Origin: Salminus brasiliensis
Lineage: Eukaryota; Chordata; Actinopteri; Characiformes; Bryconidae
Direction: 5' to 3'
Assembly: GCF_030463535.1 (NCBI RefSeq)
Contig: NC_132878.1
Span: 39,561,554 to 39,625,553 of the forward strand
DNA length: 64,000 nt
The position numbers and the translations under genes are program-made. Positions 51,770 to 61,676 of this stretch are shown piece after piece. The notes under the pieces are model-generated. The model did not search any database. It was not told the origin of the DNA and was given only the letters and a program-made list of their open reading frames with translations. Position 1 is the first letter of the stretch. Each line of letters begins with the position of its first letter.

Positions 51770-52096
51770 TCATAGCAGCATTTGCGACTGTGCAGGAGTG
51801 TCTGTGGCTGCGCTGTTTGTGGCCGGTGTCGTTTCGTCCGTGCTTAGGGGGAGAGGTCCGGCCATGATGACGCTGGCTTTGCTGAGTTCAGAAACGGGTC
51901 CGTCTCGTTTGTCCTCGGCCTCGTCCTCCAGCTCCGACTCGCTGGGCTCGCTGTCTCCTTCTGAGTCCTCCTCGTGTGTTTTCTGCTCGGTCTCGGGCGC
52001 TGACTTGTCCGCCTGCTCCTTCTCTTTGTCCTTCTGCGCCTGGGCCTCCTTGGAGTGTCTCCATTTCATCCGGCGGTTTTGGAACCAAACTTTGAC
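51770..52096 (-). CDS. hlx1: hlx1 coding exon 4 (residues 267-374), recognition helix and C-terminal tail
   Basis: The acceptor is TTTGTGTCCAG. The exon opens with [24 protein letters not shown], the DNA-recognition helix (Gln at position 50, Asn at 51) and the basic extension typical of HLX. The tail is rich in Glu, Asp and Ser to about residue 330, then hydrophobic and Thr/Ala-rich, ending QSQMLL before a TGA at 51772-51770. The tail beyond the acidic segment is much shorter than the Ser/Gly-rich mammalian one. Intron 3 is 723 bp (52097-52819), with nothing else recognisable in it. The plus-strand open frame over this exon is an antisense shadow of the Ser/Glu-rich codons. Confidence 0.96.
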   Translation of the reverse strand, partial: VKVWFQNRRMKWRHSKEAQAQKDKEKEQADKSAPETEQKTHEEDSEGDSEPSESELEDEAEDKRDGPVSELSKASVIMAGPLPLSTDETTPATNSAATDTPAQSQMLL

Positions 52097-54440
52097 CTGG
52101 ACACAAACGAGGAGATCAGCACACTGAAACGCTGAGCGAGTGTGGGGTCGTTACCTTTACCCCACAATGCAAGCAACCATACAAACTAGGGTGACAGACG
52201 GACGGAAGGCTAGGCCTATAGGTACACTCGGAATAGGGAGAACAGTGATTTGATATTACACTATTAAAACATGCTGAACACAAATAAAACATAAATAATA
52301 AAATGTGCTGCATCAGTATACAGCTTGCAAAAATGACTAAATCTAACTTAATTTGAATAATTAATTGTGTGCGGCGTGTCTTTGTTGGGAGAATGCGAAA
52401 TCGTTCATTTTAATAATAAATATAATCATCGAAAAACTGTGCTATAAAACAAGCCAACACGTCTCACATTGAGTCACTGCTATGACCTTTCATCATTTGC
52501 AATAATGGACTTTCATTTCCCTAGGAATCTGCATGTCGCAACTTCATGAGACAACTTTCTTCTGCCTTTTTATTGATGTTCCGTGTGTTTCCTGCCTTTA
52601 GCTCTCACGTGACACATTTACACGTCCTCTTGCATCTCCACTGACATACTGACAGAATGTTGATGTGCGTGATTACGTGCATGATAATAGAATAAAGAAA
52701 TTAAGAATAAAGTGTGACGCTTTATTTATGTGCAAGCGGTCTTTTCGGCAGTTCAGTCAAGTCCACTATAATGAATGGTTAATTACTGGAGCATGATTTC
52801 ATCCACTCCTTCAGCCTACCTGAGCGTCTGTGAGGCCCAGCATCGCGGCCAGCTGCTTCCGGTCAGGTTTCGTGACGTACTTCTGGATCTCAAACCGCTT
52901 CTCGAGTCCCTTTCTCTGCAGGTTTGAAAACACGGCTCGGGACCACGACCTCTTCCTCTTGTAGGTCTGCGGCATCGTGTCTTTGGTGAGGACTGCGTAG
53001 GGCCCTGGTGGAGGCAAAAATGAAAAAGCAAAAATGTATCATTTTTTTTAATTACTGTATAAAAATGATTATTTGTCATAAGTTGCATGTTGAAGCCCAA
53101 TCGTCGCGCTACAAACAAACTAAAATGAAATGAAATGAAATCAACAGAAGCGTGCAGGCTACAGCTCTGTAGGCCATGTTTTCCACTTTAACAGTGCAAA
53201 GCTGTGGATGTGTTTTAAAAAAAAATGCCGTGGTTGAACTGAGTTGGGAGGGGGATTGTTGCTCCAGCACCTGGGAAAGTATCCTGGTACTGATGCTGCC
53301 CTGATTGCCTGGGGGCACTGCCTATGGAGCCCATCATGGAAGAGGCATCGCTCATCCCCGGGTCTAAGGATGCGAAGTACTGGCTCGCGGTCGGCTGCAC
53401 AGAGACGTGGCCTGCTGACTGGCGCGTGCAGCTAACAATGGACGTGAGATCTGTTACAGGACGACACAAACCAATATGTATTTTTATATGTAAATGTAAT
53501 CAAATAAACGGGTAAATTAATTTTTCTAAAACTCTAAGGGCCGGTTTCCTGGACATGGATTAAGCCTGGTCTTAGACTAAACTGCAGTGTCAACAGTCAT
53601 ACACCACTCTGAATTGTTTTTTTTTTTATTTGTTTGTTTTGATTTTTTGGCTTAATCTGAGTCTGGGAAACGGGCCCTAAACATACCATGTAACTTTATT
53701 TATTTATTATTAATGAACTGTTTCTAAGTCTAAATTTACCAGCGAGGCCTGCCTTTTCAGCTGGTTCTGGACAACAACAAGTGGTCCAGGTCAAAATCGT
53801 CCCCCAACCTTTCAGACGGCTCTTAATAATAGAGGATCTAATGTAGCCCAACTTCGCCAGATCTAAAATCTAAAACCCCCTGTTTTGTTCTATAATATTC
53901 TGCACATACACATTTTAGCATTTGACATAATTTTATAATAGCTCGAAAATCACTGAGAAGAAAAAAAAAAAAGGCGAGCAATGCCCCAGCACCCAGCCAC
54001 GGCTTACCTCTTAATGAAGATGATTCTTTACATTTCGGTTCAAATTCTGTAGATAATATCCGATCAATTCCAAACTTGAGGTCTTTGCTGGACGGTGCTG
54101 GTGCTGACTGGGAGCTGATGGTTGTTCTGGCCACAGAGGTCAAATGTAGTCCGTGTCTGTGGTAGGCGGTGGTGTTCACCCTCGCGCCGAACACGGCCGC
54201 CTCCGCGGCTAGCGGGGCCGGCCGGAGCGGAGAGCCGGAGGAATGAACCTGAGCCCGGACGCCCATGTGCCCCATAAGCGCCGAGGAGCCCGGGATGTTC
54301 TCGGCGTCTCCAACATGCAGTATATCGGCAATGCAGAACGACGGCTTTTTCATCGTATCCACCGCGAAGCCACCCGAACAGTACGCAGACCAGAGGCTGA
54401 AATTGGACGCGTAGAAGGAATTCAGTCCGGTGGTGTACAT
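51770..54440 (-). CDS. hlx1: H2.0-like homeobox transcription factor (HLX orthologue), four coding exons
   Basis: The coding exons are 54440-54008, 53450-53271, 53004-52820 and 52096-51770. Together they give 1125 nt, a 374-residue protein plus stop. All three introns are GT-AG and the phases (1, 1, 0) fit. The product is a nuclear DNA-binding transcription factor. In vertebrates HLX acts in visceral and gut mesenchyme, liver and enteric development, and in blood cells. Features in order: an N-terminus resembling other HLX proteins ([13 protein letters not shown]), an eh1-like motif FCIADIL at residues 35-41 (a Groucho/TLE-binding type), FGIDRIL at 123-129, and a homeodomain at about 223-282 with W48, F49, Q50, N51 and R53 at residues 270-275. 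An acidic, Ser/Glu-rich tail follows. It is shorter than human HLX (about 488 residues), lacking the His/Gln/Pro-rich stretch. The ATG at 54440 has A at -3 and matches the family start. No reading-frame break is seen. Confidence 0.97.
52820..53004 (-). CDS. hlx1: hlx1 coding exon 3 (residues 205-266), N-terminal part of homeodomain
   Basis: The acceptor is a pyrimidine tract ending CCTCCACCAG. The exon reads [19 protein letters not shown] and then homeodomain positions 1-44, covering helices 1 and 2 ([19 protein letters not shown], then [18 protein letters not shown]). It stops exactly after the Gln codon at homeodomain position 44, with donor GTAGGC at 52819. An intron between homeodomain positions 44 and 45 is a common ancestral site in this class of homeobox genes. 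Confidence 0.97.
53271..53450 (-). CDS. hlx1: hlx1 coding exon 2 (residues 145-204)
   Basis: The acceptor is CTGTAACAG just before base 53450. Joined to exon 1 it restores Asp and gives DLTSIVSC, matching the DLTSLL block of other HLX proteins. The exon also carries QYFASLDP and HQYQDTFPG, both recognisable HLX segments. The donor is GTGCTGG (53270-53264), a weaker match than the other two, but it is the only GT that joins to exon 3 in frame and keeps the family sequence FPGPYAV. Intron 1 is 557 bp (53451-54007) and intron 2 is 266 bp (53005-53270). Confidence 0.93.
53535..53679. mobile_element. MITE-like element with terminal inverted repeats in hlx1 intron 1
   Basis: The left end TAAGGGCCGGTTTCC and the right end GGGAAACGGGCCCTA are imperfect inverted repeats. 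The inner sequences (GGATTAAGCCTGG and GGCTTAATCTG) pair as well. The element is about 145 bp, with a T-rich middle and no coding capacity. The GGGCCGGTTTCC...GGATTAAGCC pattern is a short inverted repeat I have seen widely in fish genomes. It lies wholly inside intron 1, clear of both splice sites. Confidence 0.7.
54008..54440 (-). CDS. hlx1: hlx1 coding exon 1 (residues 1-144 plus one base)
   Basis: This exon carries the start codon (54440-54438), the conserved N-terminus, the eh1-like motif FCIADIL (residues 35-41), a variable Ala/Ser/Pro-rich linker, and the conserved [19 protein letters not shown] block (about 112-130). It ends after the first base of an Asp codon at a canonical donor, GTAAGC (minus strand 54007-54002). 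The exon is GC- and CpG-rich compared with the AT-rich flanks. Reading on past the donor gives an open frame to 53838, but those extra residues do not resemble any HLX protein and are intronic. Confidence 0.95.
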
Positions 54441-54609
54441 CCTCTTCTTTTTATCGACGATAGAAAAGGGAGAGAATCACGGCATTAAGTTTAAGTAAGA
54501 GCTGTACGCGAATTTAATGAGGTGCCTGTCTTTCACGGCACGCCAGAAATGTTCTCATTAAGAATGAAAACTTCTGCCTGGGCTCCAAGAAGTTCTACGC
54601 AGTAGTTTC
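54441..54609 (-). other. hlx1: Probable hlx1 5' UTR and transcription start region
   Basis: This is the stretch between the CCAAT cluster and the start codon. It has no TATA box in the sense direction and no in-frame upstream Met that fits the family. The bases just before the ATG (AAGAGG) put A at -3. The exact transcription start cannot be read from the sequence. Confidence 0.5.
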
Positions 54610-54725
54610 TCCTCCCGTATTGATTGGCTCACTCTTGGCCAATGGAACTTCAGATATTGATTGGCTTCTCGCGAGCCCGGGAACGTCGCTCCCCGATTGG
54701 CTCATGAGTGGCCAATAGAGCCTCA
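54610..54725 (-). promoter_or_regulatory. hlx1: hlx1 proximal promoter with five CCAAT boxes in a duplicated inverted-repeat module
   Basis: ATTGG or CCAAT occurs at 54623-54627, 54639-54643, 54660-54664, 54696-54700 and 54712-54716. The first and second, and the fourth and fifth, form the same module: GATTGGCTCA, four variable bases, then TGGCCAAT. Both copies have 16 bp between the two CCAAT cores, and the copies are 73 bp apart. CCAAT boxes are the classic NF-Y site. The cluster lies about 180-280 bp upstream of the ATG, where a TATA-less core promoter would be expected; I see no TATA box between it and the ATG. Function is inferred. Confidence 0.75.
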
Positions 54726-55660
54726 GCAAACGGTCCCACAAGTTGATGCTGCAACGAGAAAGAAATAAGGAAAGAAAGAAAGCCATTAAAGAGTGCAGTG
54801 CAGCCACCAATGGATTAGATCATCGTCATTTTTTTTATTTAATTATGTCCAGGCCTGTATCAACGCTGACAACCCCTCACCCTAACTCTCACTTTTCATT
54901 TGAGTGAATTACTCTTTAGGAATGTCAGCTCCGTCTTAGAGGAAAATCGGTGAAATCCCAAAACACTTTTTTTTTTTTTTTTTGTGTTTTAGTGAATAAT
55001 ACGTCAGAAAATGACATTATACAACTTCACAAATTCACAACAAAGTCTAAGACCTCATTAACATGAAATTGAAACCAGTCCGCGACGTAGCGAATGCGCC
55101 CGTATTTAAAGAACATTTAAAGAACGAACCTATGAAAAGTGAGCACGTGCTAAAGTAATAAAATAATTTTTCTAAATTATAATTTTTTTTAGTTTTATTC
55201 TGCCAACAGAACAGCGCAGTGCTTTGGCTCCTTGTTGGCTCGGAGTGAGATTAGGAAGCAGGAGTTTCTCGATGCAGGTCATCCTGTTTTTGATGGGCTC
55301 TGATTCAAGCCTAAATGAGCGGATATTCCTGCTAGATTTATCCCAAAATAGAAGATGCTTCAGTATTTTAGGATACAGCAGAGGTCCTTATTTCCTCCGG
55401 CGCGGCGAGGAGGAGGAGGGGGGGCTTTATAATGACTGTTAGCACTTCCTTTTTTCAATATTTGTGCAACTTTATCTCAACCTGCAAGTTGCACGGTGAC
55501 GCAAATCCGTCCCTATGCTTATAATAAACAGAGGAAATCTATTCTCCACCGAAACGAAAACACAATTAACTTCAGAGGCGATACTTCATCCATATGTACA
55601 AGTGCAAGCCATCACTCTCCTATTATTACTGGACTACAAATAGAACTTGGGAAATTTGAA

Positions 55661-55740
55661 ATTATGATTATTATTAATATCATTATTATGATGATTATTA
55701 TTAGAATTATTATTATTAGTAGTAGTAGTGATAATAGCAT
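55661..55740. repeat. Imperfect (ATT)n/(AGT)n tract
   Basis: ATTATTATG, ATTATTATT and AGTAGTAGTG units in an 80-bp low-complexity run. Confidence 0.85.
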
Positions 55741-55899
55741 TTACATCATTACAACCCCCTTTTTTTTACACTCTATTAGATTCTAGACTCTTTTTAATAC
55801 ACTAAATCAGTTTATTTAATTGAAAAAAAAAAAGATTTGGCTGCGTCCACCTTCTGTAAAACCTTATTACCTTATATTTATCCTGAACTGAAATGAGCC

Positions 55900-56350
55900 T
55901 AAATCTGGTTTCAGAAGCGCGTAAACTGGATGTACGTCCGTGCCACCGTTTTAATCGCAGCAGCAGATGACTGATCCTGCAGTGTTTTAACAAATATCTG
56001 TGCTGATGTCCTACCATTACGCCTGATTCATTGCAGGAAAGCTCCGCGACCCTGACTGCCTCCCACCACGCTGTTTTCTAGTGACACTTTTCCGGTTTAA
56101 ATTTAGAGATGAAATGTAACGTTCGCCCTCGATCGAGCAGTCAAAACAATCCAGGGAAGAGGATGTGGGAGACGCGCCGAGCAGAAGCACGCACGGCAGG
56201 CCAGCCAGGTGCGCAGACACAAGCTCCGACCACTGCAGTGTCTTGAGCAGCGCGAGGCCTCAAGTAGCCACCGCTGTCCGACCACTGCTGACCTGCCCCC
56301 CGGTTCACTACGCAAACAAAGTGACTTGTGGGAATAATAGTGTTTACATT
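55900..56350. promoter_or_regulatory. CpG-rich patch upstream of hlx1
   Basis: CpG-dense sequence (CGTTCGCCCTCGATCGAGCA, GACGCGCCGAGC, CGCACGGCAGG) about 1.5-1.9 kb upstream of the hlx1 ATG, in otherwise AT-rich DNA. It could be an enhancer or the promoter of a divergent non-coding RNA. No coding exon is recognised in it. Confidence 0.4.
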
Positions 56351-57739
56351 TCAGCACACTTAAATCAAGCACACTCGGTGACACGTTTGCTTTAAATAGT
56401 GGATGTCGCAATATATGGTCGCTGTCACGTAAAAACCTTGTATTTCCATTTTTGATGTTTTTCACGTTTGACGTTTTTTTTTTATCTGGCAATTGTTCTT
56501 TATATTGGGTCAACGTTTCATGCTGACCAATAGAAATGCTCCAAATTTACTTTATTATTGAACGATTATTAAACGTTAATATCTATCTATGTATTTATAA
56601 ATAGCTATCTGTGTGTCTATGATAGGCATTTTTAAAATATTTATAAATATAAATATTGCTTTGTCAGCCCCAATGTCAGCTGATGCTCTCCCAATAAAAT
56701 CAATGAGTTGATCGAATTGAAATATTAAATAATGTTAAATTAGTGAAAAAACATTTGCATTGGCAATCAGGGCCTATGACCTGCATGTCCCATAATACCC
56801 AATGCACTGTCCCATATTACATGATTGTCACTCTATAATGGACTGTATGTAGCATGTGAACCCCCGGCTTTGTTTGTTGCCACATTTTAGGCAAGAAATC
56901 AATGAAATCAATGGTTGATTAAGATAAATAATATCAAATATTAAGACAATAATATCAAAACATTAATACACATTTGAAAGCATATTTCTTCTAATTTATG
57001 GTTCCTGGATTGCATAATAGAAGGCACTATAGCCTCTTTACTGCAATTAAAATGATCAAGGATAAAATGATCTTATGATCACATTGAATTTCATATTATA
57101 AATCTTTATGCATGATAGATATTCTCACTTCAGCTGAAGATTTGTTGCTGTTGGTGTTTTATTTCTGAGAGCATTTCAAGTTCAGGCTAGTTCAATCAAA
57201 CAGACGTGCAGGTAACTCATCAAATCAGAACTTGGAATAAACTGAAACTCACATTATGTCCTTATGCCGTAGAAAGAGATGATAAAGTGCATTACTATTT
57301 CTGGCACCGTTTGCCTCAGGAAGGAACTTTCACAGATTTAATGGGACCGAACTATTGTATTCAGGCCTTCTGTGTGGCACAGAGCCACCATTTCCAAAGT
57401 CTAATGAGTTCAGTACATGTAGTACATATACATCATCCTCCATGTGATGCGATGCTGCATATTTCCCACATTTCTTCACAGACAGGCTATATTCAAGAGA
57501 TATGGCACACACGTTGTGTTACACACACACGGCTACATATGCACTCTCACATACTGTTACAAAGAAAGGTTCATGAAAGTTTCTTGGCTTGGACAACCAG
57601 TTCTAGCGGAAACTCTTTACATTGTGTGAAGGTTCTCTATATATTAAATAAGGACACAACTGGAATGGCATTTCATAAGATAGAAATACATTATATGGAC
57701 TGAAGTGTTAGTGAGGTCAGGATGTTGAATGATTACCAC

Positions 57740-57995
57740 CCAACTCAATCTCCAACTCACCATCTCATCCCAAAAGTATTGGATGGAGCACCACCATCAT
57801 TCTAGAGAACACAGTTCCACTGCTCCAGAGCTCAAGGCTGGGGGTATTCATACCCCTCTAGTCCCTACCTGGCATACCTAGATGTGATGCCAGCAGGTTC
57901 ATATTTATCTGCTCCAGAGAGTCATATTCTTAACTTAAAGTAACTGAACGCATTCATTGGAAGGGTTGTCCACAACCATTAGGGTATATAGTGTA
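57740..57995 (+). repeat. Interspersed repeat family A, copy 3
   Basis: CACCATCTCATCCCAAAAGT, ATTGGATGGAGCACCACCAT, TTCTAGAGAACACAGTTCCA, and the right end TTAGGGTATATAGTGTA. Matches the copies at 23370 (same strand) and 38070 (opposite strand). Confidence 0.87.
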
Positions 57996-60141
57996 GGTTA
58001 CCTATAGCATAGTACTACATAGCGTACTACAGATAATATTGGTCTGTTAATTTACCACTAATCTATGTTAATTTTATGATGTCATCTATTTAATGGACAA
58101 TAGCTGCAGAGCTAATGGGGTTATGTTGTTATGTTGTTATGGAACCAAAGAAGTAAATAATGTAACAAGCACTTTTGCTTCCCTAAGTCTTTTAAAGGAT
58201 ATTAACAGTCAAAGCTCATGAAATGACACACTTACAATTGAGTTGTATGTCTTGAGACACTATCTTGAGACACAGAACAAAGAAAAATACTTTCAAAGTA
58301 TGACAAGGTCAAAGTCTGTAGCCATATTCATGTGTAGAAGTTTGAAGATATGGGCGATTTTTCTTAAAGATGATGCAGTTGATGTACCAGCAGAGTAGGT
58401 GTATAAGAGTAAGCTACATTATCAGTATATCTAGAGGAACTATTAGATATTTCAAGCACATTGCTTAAGCTCTGCATGTTATGGTAACATCATCTCCTGC
58501 AGCATGGTCCTGTGAGACTGGCTGATAATATTTCTGGATATTTGGAGCCCTCTATGCTGGCCTGTTCCTGGGTTATTGGTGGGTTATGTGGGCTGGGAGC
58601 TCCAGCTGCCTGTCACTGCTGAGAAGGCCCATCATTCAGGGGACATAAAAATTGAAATGTCAAAATTGTGATGCTGATGATGGGAAAGTTTCTGAGACTT
58701 AGTGGGACTACCGATTCTGAGTGTCCCCTCAGGCCCAGCAATGTCTGTCCAGAGAGATATCCTGGACCATCCAGCCAACTCGAAGTACTTGAATTTGGGC
58801 TTGGGTGAAGGTTATGTCTAGAAACATCTTGGATTGTATGTTTTTCGGAGCGTCATGGAAAGGCTCAACAAGTATTATCACGTTAAAGAAATAGTCTTGT
58901 GTCCTTTTAACCTGTTATCAGGTTATCGGCCATATGTGTACTGTATGATTGACTACCATGACAGCAAATTCAACATGTTTTTTCTTTATGTCTGAAACAA
59001 CAAGAAAAACATTGGTAGAAGTAATGGTTGTTTTAAATGAGCAAACATTTACGGATGGAATTCAGTACTGTTGAACTCTGATGTTCAAGATATTTTTGAA
59101 TATTTAGAATGATATTTTGTTAACATTTGCAGTGGCAAAGGTTGGACAAGGACATGCCACAGAGCTACTCTATCCGGGAGGGAAGGAGGTGCCATGTAAA
59201 GTCTATTAAATTGATATTACATTTAAAAATGAAGCATAATGTTAAGTTAAAATCCGTAATGTTAATGTAGAAACAGGAATACATCTGAGCATAGCAAAGG
59301 TTAGACGTTTATAGACATTAGCTAGTCATTTTTGATATACAACTTCACTGACGGTCTATACAGACTTAAAATTTGGGGTTTTTTGGCAATAATAAACAAC
59401 ATACATGAATAAATTTAAATCGTATTAGCGGATTTCAAGGATGCATAATAACTAACTGTCTAAAAGCCATGAGCAAAAAAACTTAATGGGATCCTTGTTA
59501 AGCCAGTCAACATTTGGGCCACGACTAAAAGTTCTGGCTACTGATTAGACGGGGTTCGTACGTCTATCCTGATGCCTTCGAAACCTGAACCTTGCAGTGA
59601 TGGTCTTGCGGACATCAGGAACGGTTTCATTCTAGCTCCTGTAGGGACGTCTTTTAAACAAGTCTCCACCGTGTCTGTGGCTAAAGTTCGCATAAAACAC
59701 ATGTTTCAAAATTTATTAGCCTAGATGAATTTCATATTAAAAGAATTTATTAGCCCTGATGCAAAGACACACATAATTACGCCCGAACTTCTCTTGCAGT
59801 CTCCCGTTAACAGTGCAGCCTTTTTATTTGAGCCTCATCTGATGTGGTCTGAGTCTGGAGAACGAGCTCTCATTTCGCCCTGAAGGAAGATGTTCTTCTA
59901 ATCTGGAGACACGGCGGAGACGTTGGATGGGCCTTAGAGAGACGGACAAACCGCACGAGCCGCTGGTTAAAGGATGAAAGCGCCGTCTTCAGTCTTTCAA
60001 CGTTACAAAACCAACGTGTTTACACCAAAATCAGCAGTCCAGCTCGGCCCGTGACACGTGGGTTAAAGGAGTCAGTGGCCTCTTCCAGTGCAGTCTTCCA
60101 ATCCCAGAATAAACTCCTATAGAGATGTAGGCTTGGACATC

Positions 60142-60181
60142 ATATATATATACAGAGTGAGAGAGAGAGAGAGAGAGAGAT
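60142..60181. repeat. (AT)n and (GA)n compound microsatellite
   Basis: A short AT run followed by about 24 bp of GA. Confidence 0.92.
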
Positions 60182-60352
60182 GCTTAAAATGCGTAATTAA
60201 AGCAAAGTACATGATGATATTACACTGATATTACCCGGATTTGCCCATCACAGCTTAGCTATTGTCATATTGCGTTGGGGCAGTGTCGCTTAGCCTGTAT
60301 AGTTTGTACAGTACCTATTGTGATACACTGTGGCATAGTGAGGCCTTTTAGC

Positions 60353-60383
<31 letters not shown>
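60353..60383. repeat. (ATT)n trinucleotide microsatellite
   Basis: About ten ATT units. Confidence 0.93.
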
Positions 60384-60384
<1 letters not shown>

Positions 60385-60939
60385 CATCATTCAATGTGCC
60401 TTGCAATGTACCCTACATGTACCCCTCTGTCATAACTTGATAAAGCTAGGATTTAGGCCAGTACCACCAGACAGCATATTTGGGATATGTACATATACAT
60501 ATATGGTACTTTTTCATACACTGTGAATAGCTCAAACAGCTCTGACAGACTGTGCTGTAATTCTATGCAGAATAAAGAATGTGAATCTCTACTATTATCT
60601 CATATTATTTAGAAATGTATTGAAAATTCATCAAAAATGCCCTTTATCTGCTTTCAAATATCAAGAAACCCTGCACCAAGATATGCGACGTCCTGATTTC
60701 TGGTTTGAGAAGCTACCACCCTGCAAGAACTCAATGTACAGCATTGGAAAATAATGACTGGCTTCTGAACGGAGCCGCAGGGCATGTTTGCAGACCCTCA
60801 GAACGGCCCCTGAACAGTGAAGATGGTGCAGCTCCTGACACAGGGTCAGCGAACACGGGGTTAAATCCAAACTCAGGCGAGCTAAATAAGAGCACGACTA
60901 ATGGAAATGCGAAAAGGTCATAATAACAAACCATTAGTG

Positions 60940-61350
60940 TTTCTTCTCGCAGTGTCCTGGCCGTGTGCCCGCTCCCGCGGAGCTGCAGGCGCGCTCCCGC
61001 TCAGACCTCGTTAAGGCCGGCCTTCTCAGGCTCCTCTCTGTGAGCGCGCCATGATCGATCGCGCACTTGTTTACTGCGAGCCATCAGCGGTGAGGCAAAG
61101 CAGAGCCCTGTCGGAGCTCTGGACGCATTAGCCGCGGCTCGAGAAAGCCAGTCCTTTATTAATTGCTGCAATAAGTCGACCTTAAGGAAGGAAGCAAAGC
61201 TCGCGAGTTAAAGAGAGGATAAAACACGACACCAAAACATGTTTGCTGGAGGATGTGTCCGGGGTTCGAAGGCTATCAGCAAACCCGCCAGAGCCGGCCT
61301 GAATAAAGAGCAGCTCAGATTCAACTCAAATAGCGTCCAGTAGTCCAACA
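60940..61350. promoter_or_regulatory. CpG-rich candidate regulatory element, 6.5 kb upstream of hlx1
   Basis: CpG-dense sequence with CCGCTCCCGCGGAGC, GGCGCGCTCCCGC, ATGATCGATCGCGCAC and GGCCGGCC motifs, then a GC-balanced tail (GTCGACCTTAAGG). There is no open frame resembling a protein. A CpG island this far from the gene could be an enhancer or an alternative or non-coding promoter; inference. Confidence 0.4.
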
Positions 61351-61676
61351 GCGTCAAAACAATCAGCTCACAGATAATAAATAAACGGATGAATACGACA
61401 GGAATGTCGAATCGGGTGATATGTCAGGGGGGCTGTGGGCTATTTTATATGACTTTACACTTATCTGAAGCAGTATTTTTTTTGTTCTTCAATATTTGAT
61501 TTATACTATTTATACAAAAAAAACAAAAAAACAATAATAATAAAATTATTATATTATTTATATACACAGCGTAATATTTTTTATTTATTTATTTTTTGTC
61601 TGAGTATATATTACATATTTCCCTAATCAGCTGTCAGACGTTTAAGACCGTTAGCGCGTTTATCTGCCCTCTGCAG

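Larger units (their letters stand above)
54726..57739. other. hlx1 upstream flank, no gene recognised
   Basis: Includes a long T-run (54967-54983), a GC-balanced segment at 55200-55445 with CCTCCGGCGCGGCGAGG, an imperfect (ATT)n tract (55661-55740), and a CpG-rich patch (55900-56350). The longest open frame, 57206-57703 plus (165 codons), has no recognisable domain and no splice partner, so I do not call it a gene. Confidence 0.45.

Noticed and set aside
51681..52127. 148-codon plus-strand frame (Ser-rich) over hlx1 exon 4
   Set aside because: It is the antisense of the Ser/Glu-rich hlx1 tail plus a GT microsatellite; no independent domain.
53838..54007. In-frame extension of hlx1 exon 1 past 54008
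   Set aside because: It runs past a canonical donor and through a poly(A) run on the plus strand; the residues do not resemble HLX and exon 2 joins perfectly.
57206..57703. 165-codon plus-strand frame
   Set aside because: No recognisable domain, His/Cys-rich chance composition, no promoter or splice context; long frames of this size arise by chance in 64 kb.
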